DNA of 8,756 bases from the NCBI GenBank assembly GCA_945957305.1, contig CAMFLN010000083.1:1-8756 (forward strand), read 5' to 3'. This document shows positions 1 through 6,705 of this stretch, piece after piece (position 1 is the first letter of the stretch; every line of letters begins with the position of its first letter). The notes beneath the pieces are model-generated. The model was not told where the DNA came from and did not search any database. It worked only from the letters and a program-made list of their open reading frames with translations. This DNA comes from an uncultured Planctomycetaceae bacterium. GTDB lineage: Bacteria > Planctomycetota > Planctomycetia > Pirellulales > JACPPG01. Made by a program: the position numbers and the translations under genes.

Positions 1-1175
1 ATTTGATCTTCCTCGGTTTGGTCGGAATGACCGATCCGGTGCGCGAAGAGGCGCGGTTCGCCATTGATCAATGCCGCCGCGCCGGGATTCGCCCCATCAT
101 GATCACGGGTGACCACCCGTCCACGGCGCGGGCTATCGCCGCAGAATTGACGCTGATAGATGCTGGCGAGCGAGTGCTCACCGGCCAGGACCTCGACGCT
201 CTGTCCAAAGCACAATTGGAAGCCGCACTGCCGCAGGTCGCCGTCTTCTCCCGCGTGCGTGCCGAGCACAAGCTGGAGATCGTCAGAGCGTGGCAGGCAC
301 GGGGCGAAATCGTCGCCATGACAGGCGACGGCGTCAACGACGCGCCCGCCATCAAGGCAGCGCACGTAGGCATCGCCATGGGATTGTCAGGAACCGACGT
401 CACGAAGGAAGCCTCGGACATCATCCTGACGGACGACAATTTTGCGTCCATCGTAAATGCCATCGAGGAAGGTCGCGGGATCTATGACAATATTCAGAAA
501 TTCGTCCGCTATCTTTTGACGTGCAATTCTGGGGAAGTGTTGTTCATGTTTTTCGCAGCGGTCTTCGGCTGGCCAAGCCCGCTGACGGCGGTGCAAATCC
601 TGTGGATCAATCTGATCACCGACGGTCTGCCGGCGTTGGCACTGGGGCTCGAACCGCCAGGTCCCGACATCATGCGCCGGCCCCCGCGCCCAGCCCGCGA
701 AACATTGATTACACGTGCCCTGGGCTGGCAAATCTTCTGGCAGGGTTTATTGATCGCCACGGTTACCCTCGTGGCTTTTGAACTGATCTACTCGGGCGCC
801 GGCGAAAATCTCGAGGCGGCTCGCACCGCAGCCTTCTGCGTGCTGGCTTTTTCTCAACTGCTGTTTGCCTTCACCTGCCGCAGTCAGAGATACACGCTGC
901 CTGAACTGGGCGTCACATCCAATCGCTATTTGTCCCTCGCGATCGCAACATCGCTCGGACTACAAATCAGCGCTGTCGTAGTACCAGGCGTCAGCAGCCT
1001 ATTTGATGCGACGGATCTTAACGTGCGGCAATGGGCCATGGTACTTATCCTCTCTTTGGTCCCGGTTACGATCGTCGAATGCCTGAAGCTGGTGATTGTG
1101 TACACAAGAATCGGCTCTAGACGCGCGGCGCATCACGCACCAGACGGAGCCGAAGGAATTGCCCCGAGACTCTGA
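1..1175 (+). CDS. P2A-type (calcium-type) cation-transporting ATPase, C-terminal part
   Basis: This is an ATP-driven membrane cation pump, most like bacterial PacL/SERCA-type Ca2+ ATPases. The reading frame is already open at the left edge, so the actuator domain, the DKTGT phosphorylation site and M1-M4 lie outside the window. Residues are counted from base 3. Visible are the P-domain motifs MITGDHPSTA (33-42) and MTGDGVNDAPAIKAAHVGIAMG (106-127, hinge aspartates), then the M5-M10 membrane domain. M5 has N175 and E178 (CNSGE) and M6 has N203, T206 and D207 (WINLITDG). These match SERCA Ca2+-binding residues N768, E771, N796, T799 and D800. The M8 position equivalent to SERCA E908 appears to be Q285. 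The C-terminus is a short basic and polar tail. It converges on the regulator gene at 1307-1699 and is probably a separate transcription unit. Ca2+ is inferred from the family; the exact ion is not proven without M4. Confidence 0.93.
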   Translation, partial: LIFLGLVGMTDPVREEARFAIDQCRRAGIRPIMITGDHPSTARAIAAELTLIDAGERVLTGQDLDALSKAQLEAALPQVAVFSRVRAEHKLEIVRAWQARGEIVAMTGDGVNDAPAIKAAHVGIAMGLSGTDVTKEASDIILTDDNFASIVNAIEEGRGIYDNIQKFVRYLLTCNSGEVLFMFFAAVFGWPSPLTAVQILWINLITDGLPALALGLEPPGPDIMRRPPRPARETLITRALGWQIFWQGLLIATVTLVAFELIYSGAGENLEAARTAAFCVLAFSQLLFAFTCRSQRYTLPELGVTSNRYLSLAIATSLGLQISAVVVPGVSSLFDATDLNVRQWAMVLILSLVPVTIVECLKLVIVYTRIGSRRAAHHAPDGAEGIAPRL

Positions 1176-1240
1176 TGCCCACATTGGCCACTAAGTACTG
1201 CACATCGACCTGGGCGGTCCGACACAAGCGACAGCAAATT

Positions 1241-1278
1241 CCGCGGCCCTCAAGCGGCCACTGCCGCGGATAATCCGC
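1241..1278. terminator. possible hairpins between convergent genes
   Basis: The 131-base gap between the convergent ATPase and regulator genes holds two small GC-rich hairpins that share bases and so would be alternatives. One has arms CCGCGGC (1241-1247) and GCCGCGG (1263-1269) with a 15-base loop. The other has arms GCGGA (1266-1270) and TCCGC (1274-1278) with a 3-base loop. Neither is followed by a T-run on either strand, so intrinsic termination is only weakly supported. Location is the main argument. Confidence 0.2.
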
Positions 1279-1306
1279 CGCGATCGGGTGAGCAACGGAC
1301 TGAGGG

Positions 1307-1699
1307 TTAGTCTTCCGCGCAGATCAAGGACAACAAGGCGCCGATAGTTCGGTGTTGTTCGATCGAATGCCGCAAGGGCCGATTGCGGAGGATGCGATAG
1401 CGGTTCTTCCGTCCGATCTTTTCGCGTTCGATGAATCCCCCCTCTTCCAGATCAGCGATGATCTTTTGTACAGCTCGCTCGGTGATGCCGACCCGTGCCG
1501 CCACGGCGCGGAGAACCATGGAAGGGTCTTGCGTCAACAGAATCAGGACATGCGAGTGATTTGTCAGGAATGTCCAGCGTGAGCCATTCTCGGACGGCGC
1601 CTGCTGCTGATTCACCGACTGCGTCGGCTGACGGCGTTGCACGCCCTTTGTGGCGTGCTTGGTCGGTTTATTAATGCTGGATTTGGGCATTGGGTTCAC
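1307..1699 (-). CDS. winged-helix (MarR/ArsR-like) DNA-binding regulator
   Basis: This encodes a small predicted transcription factor of 130 residues. Residues 1-40 are a basic, Gln/Ser/Thr-rich, probably disordered tail. Residues 41-105 form a winged-helix fold: a first helix with [14 protein letters not shown] (42-55), a helix-turn-helix with [26 protein letters not shown] (65-90), and a basic wing ([13 protein letters not shown], 91-103). A short C-terminal segment ([11 protein letters not shown], 116-126) may help dimerise. No ligand-binding domain or metal-site cysteine cluster is seen. The start is uncertain: GTG at 1699 gives 130 residues and ATG at 1690 gives 127. Neither has a clear Shine-Dalgarno. 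The gene is divergent from dabB across a shared control region, so it is the likely regulator of the dabBA-purEK run and possibly of itself. That role is inferred from position only. Confidence 0.85.
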   Translation of the reverse strand: MNPMPKSSINKPTKHATKGVQRRQPTQSVNQQQAPSENGSRWTFLTNHSHVLILLTQDPSMVLRAVAARVGITERAVQKIIADLEEGGFIEREKIGRKNRYRILRNRPLRHSIEQHRTIGALLSLICAED

Positions 1700-1742
1700 A
1701 TGGCCGTGGCGTAAGACTCTCTCGTCTGGGGGGCTTCCGTAG

Positions 1743-1772
1743 ATTTTATCGGCAAAAAATACGATCTGTCAA
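1743..1772 (-). promoter_or_regulatory. sigma70-like promoter of the winged-helix regulator gene
   Basis: Read on the minus strand, a perfect -35 hexamer TTGACA (1772-1767) is followed after 18 bases by TAAAAT (1748-1743), which matches five of six positions of the -10 consensus. The expected transcript start is near base 1735-1737, giving a leader of about 36 bases before the GTG at 1699. The fit is strong, but it is a prediction from consensus only. Confidence 0.6.
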
Positions 1773-1842
1773 TCGCGAATTACAGGTAGTTATTCCAGGT
1801 TCGCCAATCTCCCATCTTTTTGGCCGGCGGTCGTGCAGTTCC

Positions 1843-1858
1843 CGGCCGTCCACGGCCG
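1843..1858. repeat. short inverted repeat in the divergent control region
   Basis: Two copies of CGGCCG, itself a palindrome (1843-1848 and 1853-1858), are separated by TCCA and can form a 6-bp hairpin. They lie between the two opposed promoters, about 20 bases upstream of the plus-strand -35 box. A further GGCCGG occurs at 1822-1827. They may be an activator site or simply GC-rich chance. Confidence 0.25.
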
Positions 1859-1877
1859 ATACTACAGGCGTTGCCCA

Positions 1878-1906
1878 TTGACGAACTGTGGTTCGCGTAT
1901 TAGTAT
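1878..1906 (+). promoter_or_regulatory. sigma70-like promoter of the dabB operon
   Basis: A -35 hexamer TTGACG (five of six consensus bases, 1878-1883) is followed by a 17-base spacer and TAGTAT (four of six, 1901-1906). The predicted transcript start is near 1913, about 40 bases upstream of the dabB start codon. The start point falls inside the inverted repeat at 1907-1933, a layout typical of repressor-controlled promoters. The call is by consensus match and has no experimental support here. Confidence 0.5.
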
Positions 1907-1933
1907 TCGCTACATGGTCGTCGCATGTAGCGA
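1907..1933. promoter_or_regulatory. perfect 10+10-base inverted repeat, candidate operator
   Basis: TCGCTACATG (1907-1916) and CATGTAGCGA (1924-1933) are exact reverse complements around a 7-base spacer, GTCGTCG. With one U-G wobble the RNA stem could extend to 1905/1935. The repeat begins directly after the predicted -10 box and ends 8 bases before the dabB Shine-Dalgarno. As DNA it would suit a dimeric winged-helix protein that blocks transcription initiation. As RNA it could be a leader hairpin only if transcription starts upstream of 1907. The repeat itself is seen directly; the operator role is inferred. Confidence 0.6.
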
Positions 1934-1941
1934 GTTATTTC

Positions 1942-1947
1942 AAGGAG
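1942..1947 (+). promoter_or_regulatory. Shine-Dalgarno deciding the dabB start
   Basis: AAGGAG lies 6 bases before the ATG at 1954. The frame is open further upstream to a GTG at 1888, but that start would lie upstream of the predicted transcript start and has no ribosome site, so 1954 is preferred. Confidence 0.8.
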
Positions 1948-1953
1948 ATTCGC

Positions 1954-3561
1954 ATGAATGGGCTGCTTCCCGCCTTGCTCATTACTCTCGTCGTATCGCT
2001 GTTTGGTCTTGGACTGATTCCTGGTCGTCGCGCGAATCACGCGGCTCCCCTGTTGGGCTGGTTGACAACCATTGTTTCCGGCCTGGCGTTCATTGTCTCG
2101 CTCGCCGCAGGGGTCCGGGTGATAACGACGGAGCCGATGGACTACTCGTTTGTGGAATGGAATTCGCCGGTCCCGTTTTGCCTCGGAGTCCACGTCGACG
2201 CCGTCACCGTCGTGATGATGGCGCTGATCAGCTTCATTGGACTGATCATCGCACGTTTTTCGACCCGCTACCTTCTTGGTGATCCTCATCAGGGGCGCTT
2301 CTTCCGCTGGATGTCCTTCACACTCGGGGCAACCCTTCTGCTCGTGATGTCCTGCAATCTCGTGCTGTTCACGGCCGCATGGATGATGACCAGTTTCGGT
2401 TTGCATCAACTCCTTGTTTTCTATCCTGATCGACCATGGGCGGTCTGGGCAGCCCGCAAGAAGTTTCTCATCAGCCGCCTGGGCGACGCGATGCTGATCG
2501 CGGCGCTGGTATTGACCTACCGCAGTTTCGGAACGACTGAATATTCGGACATCTTCGCGGCAGCCGACGCGATCCACAACGGGACCGCACAAGGCAGTTT
2601 CTCAACATCCCTGATCGGCGTCCTGTTCGTCCTGGGTGCGATTACCAAGTCGGCCCAGTTTCCGTTCCACAGTTGGCTTCCTGACACGATGGAGACACCG
2701 ACGCCGGTCTCCGCTTTGATGCACGCGGGAGTGATTAATGCGGGCGGGTTTCTGGTCATTCGACTCAGCCCGATCGTGTCGTTGTCGCCAATCGCGCTTG
2801 AATTGCTGGCGCTTATCGGGGCAGTGACGGCGATTGTGGGAAGCGTGGTCATGCTGACGCAGACGAGCATCAAACGCTCACTCGCATATTCCACGATCGC
2901 GCAGATGGGTTTCATGATGTTGCAGTGCGGATTGGGAGCTTTCTCCGCCGCGCTGTTGCACATCGTGGCTCACGCGGCCTACAAGGCTCACGCCTTCTTG
3001 AGCAGTGGAAGCGCGCTCGATAGCGCCGCACGAATGAAAGTCCCAGCGATGCCGGTGTTTTCAGCCGGCCGCAATGCTCTGGCGTTTGTCGGTGCAATCG
3101 GATTCGCGGCGGCGATCGTCTTCGGTACTTTTCGAGTTATCGGGATCGACATCATCACCAAACCGGGCGGCGCCGTGCTCGTTTTAATCCTGACACTGGC
3201 CCTGGTTCAGCTCCTGTGGAATGGCCTGGCCACCGGCGTCGTGAGACTGTTTGTACGAAGCATTGCCAATGCGTTGCTCGTGGCCGTGGTGTATTCGGCC
3301 GCCTACCTGGTGATGGATAACCTGGTTGCGAATGCAACATCGCACTATGTGGTGACCCACTCGGCGCTCTATATCGTGACTTTGGCGATCGTTGCGGTGG
3401 GATTTATAGGTGTGTTTACGCTGCAGGGCCTTCTGGGACCTCTCGCACGGCAGCGTTGGGTGCAGGCTTTGTATGTCCACGCAATGAACGGCTTCTACAT
3501 CGACATCCCGGCCCGTCGGCTGACTGCCCGCATCTATGGCGTAACAGCTCCCGTCCAATAG
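1954..3561 (+). CDS. dabB: DabB, membrane subunit of the DAB inorganic carbon uptake system (NuoL/NdhF-like)
   Basis: This is an integral membrane protein of 535 residues from the complex I antiporter-like family (proton_antipo_M). Paired with DabA, it is thought to couple an ion gradient to CO2 hydration and so accumulate bicarbonate in the cytoplasm. The sequence is almost wholly hydrophobic helices. The core motif is KSAQFPFHSWLPDTMETPTP (232-251), followed by SALMHAGVINAGG (253-265). Further family motifs are TQTSIKRSLAYSTIAQMGFM (302-321) and AHAAYKAHAFLSSGS (339-353). Lysines 232, 308 and 344 sit where proton-channel lysines occur in NuoL-type subunits. The stretch AAWMMTSFGLHQLLVFYPDR (141-160) with ARKKFLISRLGDA (167-179) is typical of DUF2309-linked members and lacks the Trp-Glu pair of true NuoL/NdhF. 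No other complex I gene is nearby, and dabA follows 55 bases downstream. The start at ATG 1954 is set by AAGGAG. Confidence 0.92.
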   Translation: MNGLLPALLITLVVSLFGLGLIPGRRANHAAPLLGWLTTIVSGLAFIVSLAAGVRVITTEPMDYSFVEWNSPVPFCLGVHVDAVTVVMMALISFIGLIIARFSTRYLLGDPHQGRFFRWMSFTLGATLLLVMSCNLVLFTAAWMMTSFGLHQLLVFYPDRPWAVWAARKKFLISRLGDAMLIAALVLTYRSFGTTEYSDIFAAADAIHNGTAQGSFSTSLIGVLFVLGAITKSAQFPFHSWLPDTMETPTPVSALMHAGVINAGGFLVIRLSPIVSLSPIALELLALIGAVTAIVGSVVMLTQTSIKRSLAYSTIAQMGFMMLQCGLGAFSAALLHIVAHAAYKAHAFLSSGSALDSAARMKVPAMPVFSAGRNALAFVGAIGFAAAIVFGTFRVIGIDIITKPGGAVLVLILTLALVQLLWNGLATGVVRLFVRSIANALLVAVVYSAAYLVMDNLVANATSHYVVTHSALYIVTLAIVAVGFIGVFTLQGLLGPLARQRWVQALYVHAMNGFYIDIPARRLTARIYGVTAPVQ

Positions 3562-3616
3562 GCGCAGCCTTGGTCGTGCATCCAAAAATCTCGTCGCACA
3601 CTCAGGAGAGAACTCG

Positions 3617-6154
3617 ATGTCCACTGTTCAAATCCAGGTTGCTTCGGCGGTGAAAAGTCTCGAAGGGGTTACCGGCACTCGGCCTGACGCTGCAATCGAT
3701 TTGTCGCTCGCCCAGGCCTTGCAGGAGGTGCAGGCGATGGTACCGCCGCTGTGGCCGCTGGCCGATTACGTGGCCGTGAACCCATGTGTTGGGTTGGTCG
3801 ATCGGCCGCTGCTGGGAGCGCAGGCCCTCTTGACGAGCGTGCGGGACTGTTCACTTTTGATGCCGGCAGACTACTTTCGGAAATTGTATGAACAGGGGCG
3901 ACTCTCCGCGCAGGATCTGGCCGCTGCGCTCGCTCAATGTGCCTCGGAGTATCCCCATTGGTACGACCGGTTTGCTTTGAAAGACCTGACCGAATGGGTG
4001 ACGTATCCGCCGCAGCCCCATCACGAGACGCGGGGTCGTTTCCAAACGGTTGCTGAAGCGGTCGATGAACAGCAGCAAAGTTCATGGTCGAGCCACATCG
4101 TTAACGACATCACGCGCCACTGCGCTGCACACTACGATGACGGGCAAGCAGCATGGAGCAGCCCCTGGGAAGATGTCACGCTGTACACGGCCTGGCGAGA
4201 AGCTGCCCAGTTGAGTCGGCGCATGGACTTGCTTGGCCTGAAGGGATTCCGCGCTTTCGTGGCGCGTTTGCCCGCGCATCCCCAGCAAGCCGTGCAGGAG
4301 CTGTTGCGCATGTTGGAAGTGCCGCCGTCGCACGTGAGGCAGTTTCTGCTGAGCGAAGCCTTCTCAGTGGCGGGGTGGGCTTCCTACGTTCGATATCGTG
4401 TCCGGGAAGCGGAGTTCGCAGGCCGAAACGATGACGATCTGATCGGCCTGCTGGCAATTCGATTGGCCTATGACGTGGCCCTGGCGCGGAAACCTGGCAT
4501 CGTCTGGCCGCTGCCGTTGTGGCCCGCGGCCGTCGACTTTGAAGGCGGGCTGGCTGCTCCGGCAGCGCCGAGCACCGACGTCCTCGCTCGATACGCGTTG
4601 CAGGTGGCGACTGAGCGCGTCTACCGCCGGGAACTCCTCCAAAAGCTCGCCTCGCACTCGATCGCGCCGCGAACCTCAACACGCAAAACACTGCAGATGG
4701 TTTTCTGCATCGACGTTCGATCGGAGGTCATGCGGCGCAATTTGGAATCGCTCGACGACGCCATCGAGACCTTCGGGTTCGCCGGGTTCTTCGGGATGCC
4801 GCTGGAGTATGTGCCGATCGGCTTCACCACGGGAACACCGCAATGTCCGGTGCTCCTGCAACCCAGCTTCCAGGTGCATGAAACGCTGCGAGGAATCAAT
4901 CGCGCTGCTGCAGACAAGGCAACGGAGAAACGCCTGGGCATCCGGCAAGCCCGCAAATTGTGGAAGGCGTTTCAAGGATCGGCGACTTCCTGCTTTTCGT
5001 TCGTCGAATCGTTGGGTATACCCTACCTAGGCAAGCTTCTCACCGACTCCTTGTTGTGGACCAGACCCGTCGCCGCTGCTGACGCGGATGGCCTGAACAA
5101 GAGCCAATTGGCGCGCCTGGGGCCTGATGTGCATGCAGCGCGCAACCGCGGCCTGGACGGCAACCGACGGATCGATCTTGCAGAGGGCATGCTCCGCAAT
5201 CTTGGTCTCACTGCCGGCTTTGCGCGGATTGTCATCCTCTGCGGGCATTCGTCTGATGTCACGAATAATCCGTACCGCGCCGCATTGGATTGCGGAGCGT
5301 GTGGAGGACACTCGGGCGAGCCCAACGCGCGCGTGGCTGCTGCGCTACTCAACGACGTCGATGTGCGGGTTTGCCTGGGGACGCGTGGCATCGAGATTCC
5401 CAACGACACGGTGTTTATTGCGGCAGTGCATAACACGACCACGGATGAGATCGACCTCTGCGACGCCCACCTGGTACCAAACTCTCACTTGGACGAACTT
5501 GCCGCGATCGCGCAGTGGCTGCAGGAGGCCGGCCGGCTAAGCCGGCTGGAACGTTGTCAACGTCTGGGATCGCCAGACGCCAATGACGTCCTTCGGCGCA
5601 GCCGCGACTGGGCCGAGGTTCGACCTGAATGGGGGCTGGCTGGGAATGCTGCCTTTATCGTGGCGCCGCGGTCACGAACCACCGGCCTGAACCTTGCAGG
5701 CCGAACTTTCATGCACAGTTACGATCACCGACTCGATCCCGAACGAAAAGTACTCGAGCTGATCCTGACAGCACCGATGGTAGTAACTAACTGGATCAAC
5801 ATGCAGTACTATGCCTCGACCGTCGATCCGGTCGCGTTCGGCAGCGGTAACAAGGTCATCCACAACGTAGTCGGCCAGTTCGGTGTGTTGCAGGGCAACG
5901 GCGGCGACCTGATGACCGGACTACCTTGGCAGTCCGTGCACGACGGTGAGCAATTCCAGCACGAACCGTTGCGCCTGCTGGTTGTTATCGAAGCTCCCCG
6001 CTGTTCTGTGCAGCAGATCATCGAGAAGCAGGCGATTGTACGAAACCTCGCCACCAATGGCTGGGTGTGCCTGGTGGTCTGGGAGGACGGCAAGTTCTAC
6101 CGCTGGACCAATCGAGAGACTTGGGACCTCGAAGCTGACAACGACATGGCGTAA
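3617..6154 (+). CDS. dabA: DabA, zinc beta-carbonic-anhydrase-like subunit of the DAB system (DUF2309/UPF0753)
   Basis: This is a peripheral cytoplasmic-side protein of 845 residues, normal for the family, which has a beta-carbonic-anhydrase-like active site. With DabB it is proposed to convert CO2 to bicarbonate in one direction, powered by the membrane gradient. The N-terminus has the family signature DYVAVNPCVGLVDRP (50-64). The zinc site is complete: C364 and D366 with R368 in VFCIDVRSE (362-370), H544 in LCGHSSD (541-547), and C559 in DCGACGGHSGEPNAR (558-572). By recall, the experimentally studied Halothiobacillus DabA2 uses Cys351, Asp353, His524 and Cys539; the 15-residue His-Cys spacing is the same here. 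The C-terminal region contains GRTFMHSYDHRLD and the conserved PMVVTNWINMQYYAS segment. AGGAG at 3604-3608 lies 8 bases before the ATG. No signal peptide or membrane segment is apparent. It should form a complex with the dabB product. Confidence 0.95.
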   Translation: MSTVQIQVASAVKSLEGVTGTRPDAAIDLSLAQALQEVQAMVPPLWPLADYVAVNPCVGLVDRPLLGAQALLTSVRDCSLLMPADYFRKLYEQGRLSAQDLAAALAQCASEYPHWYDRFALKDLTEWVTYPPQPHHETRGRFQTVAEAVDEQQQSSWSSHIVNDITRHCAAHYDDGQAAWSSPWEDVTLYTAWREAAQLSRRMDLLGLKGFRAFVARLPAHPQQAVQELLRMLEVPPSHVRQFLLSEAFSVAGWASYVRYRVREAEFAGRNDDDLIGLLAIRLAYDVALARKPGIVWPLPLWPAAVDFEGGLAAPAAPSTDVLARYALQVATERVYRRELLQKLASHSIAPRTSTRKTLQMVFCIDVRSEVMRRNLESLDDAIETFGFAGFFGMPLEYVPIGFTTGTPQCPVLLQPSFQVHETLRGINRAAADKATEKRLGIRQARKLWKAFQGSATSCFSFVESLGIPYLGKLLTDSLLWTRPVAAADADGLNKSQLARLGPDVHAARNRGLDGNRRIDLAEGMLRNLGLTAGFARIVILCGHSSDVTNNPYRAALDCGACGGHSGEPNARVAAALLNDVDVRVCLGTRGIEIPNDTVFIAAVHNTTTDEIDLCDAHLVPNSHLDELAAIAQWLQEAGRLSRLERCQRLGSPDANDVLRRSRDWAEVRPEWGLAGNAAFIVAPRSRTTGLNLAGRTFMHSYDHRLDPERKVLELILTAPMVVTNWINMQYYASTVDPVAFGSGNKVIHNVVGQFGVLQGNGGDLMTGLPWQSVHDGEQFQHEPLRLLVVIEAPRCSVQQIIEKQAIVRNLATNGWVCLVVWEDGKFYRWTNRETWDLEADNDMA

Positions 6155-6210
6155 TGATTTGACGATGGACAGCCAACACGCAGGCCTTAGAGCAAAGGAG
6201 TCTGAATTAG

Positions 6211-6705
6211 ATGGCGCAAGCACCTTCCCCACTGGTTGGGGTCATTATGGGAAGCAAGTCCGACTGGCCAACGATGCGTTTTGCCGCCGAGATACTTGAC
6301 CAGTTCGCAGTGCCACACGAGCGGCGAGTTGTGTCTGCTCATCGTACGCCAGCCTGGATGTGCGAATATGCGACAACGGCTGAGGAACGCGGGTTGCGCG
6401 TCATCATTGCAGGTGCGGGAGGCGCGGCGCATCTGCCCGGTATGGTTGCCGCGCAAACAACCTTACCCGTATTAGGCGTGCCCATTGTCGCTCGAACCCT
6501 CGACGGACTCGATTCCTTGCTGTCGATTGTGCAAATGCCAGCGGGAGTGCCCGTCGCCACATTGGCCATTGGCGAAGCGGGCGCCAAGAACGCCGCATGG
6601 CTGGCGCTGCGAGTGCTCGCCAACGAACAGCCAGCCCTGCGAGAGAGCTTGAAACAGTGGCGAGAGCGGGAGAGGGAGCTAATTATCAAGGAGTCGACGC
6701 TATGA
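6211..6705 (+). CDS. purE: PurE, N5-carboxyaminoimidazole ribonucleotide mutase (class I)
   Basis: This cytoplasmic purine-pathway enzyme of 164 residues moves the carboxyl group of N5-CAIR to carbon to give CAIR. Motifs in order are [12 protein letters not shown] (11-22, phosphate binding), [12 protein letters not shown] (39-50, with the catalytic histidine H44), [16 protein letters not shown] (65-80), and [21 protein letters not shown] (109-129). Length and motifs fit the bacterial octameric class I enzyme that works with PurK. It lacks the features of the class II enzymes that use CO2 directly. AAAGGAG at 6194-6200 lies 10 bases before the ATG. The gene begins 56 bases after dabA, with no terminator-like hairpin between them and no convincing promoter. 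Its stop codon overlaps the purK start, which suggests coupled translation. The last 20 or so residues ([14 protein letters not shown]) are charged and probably helical. Confidence 0.97.
   Translation: MAQAPSPLVGVIMGSKSDWPTMRFAAEILDQFAVPHERRVVSAHRTPAWMCEYATTAEERGLRVIIAGAGGAAHLPGMVAAQTTLPVLGVPIVARTLDGLDSLLSIVQMPAGVPVATLAIGEAGAKNAAWLALRVLANEQPALRESLKQWRERERELIIKESTL
6688..6693 (+). promoter_or_regulatory. Shine-Dalgarno deciding the purK start
   Basis: AAGGAG inside the end of purE lies 8 bases before the ATG at 6702. It favours this start over an in-frame upstream TTG at 6597, which would add 35 low-complexity residues ahead of the nucleotide-binding motif and overlap purE by over 100 bases. 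Confidence 0.8.

Noticed and set aside
1690..1881. Small plus-strand open frame of 63 codons in the divergent control region
   Set aside because: It has no ribosome site, overlaps the opposite-strand promoter and has arginine/serine-rich noise-like composition.
1888..1953. Extended dabB start at GTG 1888
   Set aside because: The added 22 residues are encoded by the promoter and palindrome region and lack a ribosome site, while ATG 1954 has AAGGAG at 6 bases.
1833..2282. Plus-strand open frame of 149 codons overlapping the start of dabB
   Set aside because: It is out of frame with dabB, lacks a ribosome site, spans the predicted promoter and has no protein-like motif.
1900..2592. Minus-strand open frame of 230 codons over the dab promoter and dabB
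   Set aside because: It is antisense to dabB, rich in Arg, Gln, His and Asp as expected of a shadow of a hydrophobic gene, and runs through the plus-strand promoter.
4176..4691. Minus-strand open frame of 171 codons inside dabA
   Set aside because: It is an Arg/Ala/Pro-rich shadow of the dabA coding strand without any motif.
5529..5549. Strong GC hairpin (GCCGGC-TAA-GCCGGC core) that might be a terminator
   Set aside because: It lies in the middle of the dabA coding sequence, has no T-run, and the frame continues normally through it.
6159..6187. TTGACG upstream of purE as a possible separate promoter
   Set aside because: No acceptable -10 hexamer is found 16-18 bases downstream (the sequence there is AGGCCT-like), so an operon reading is preferred.
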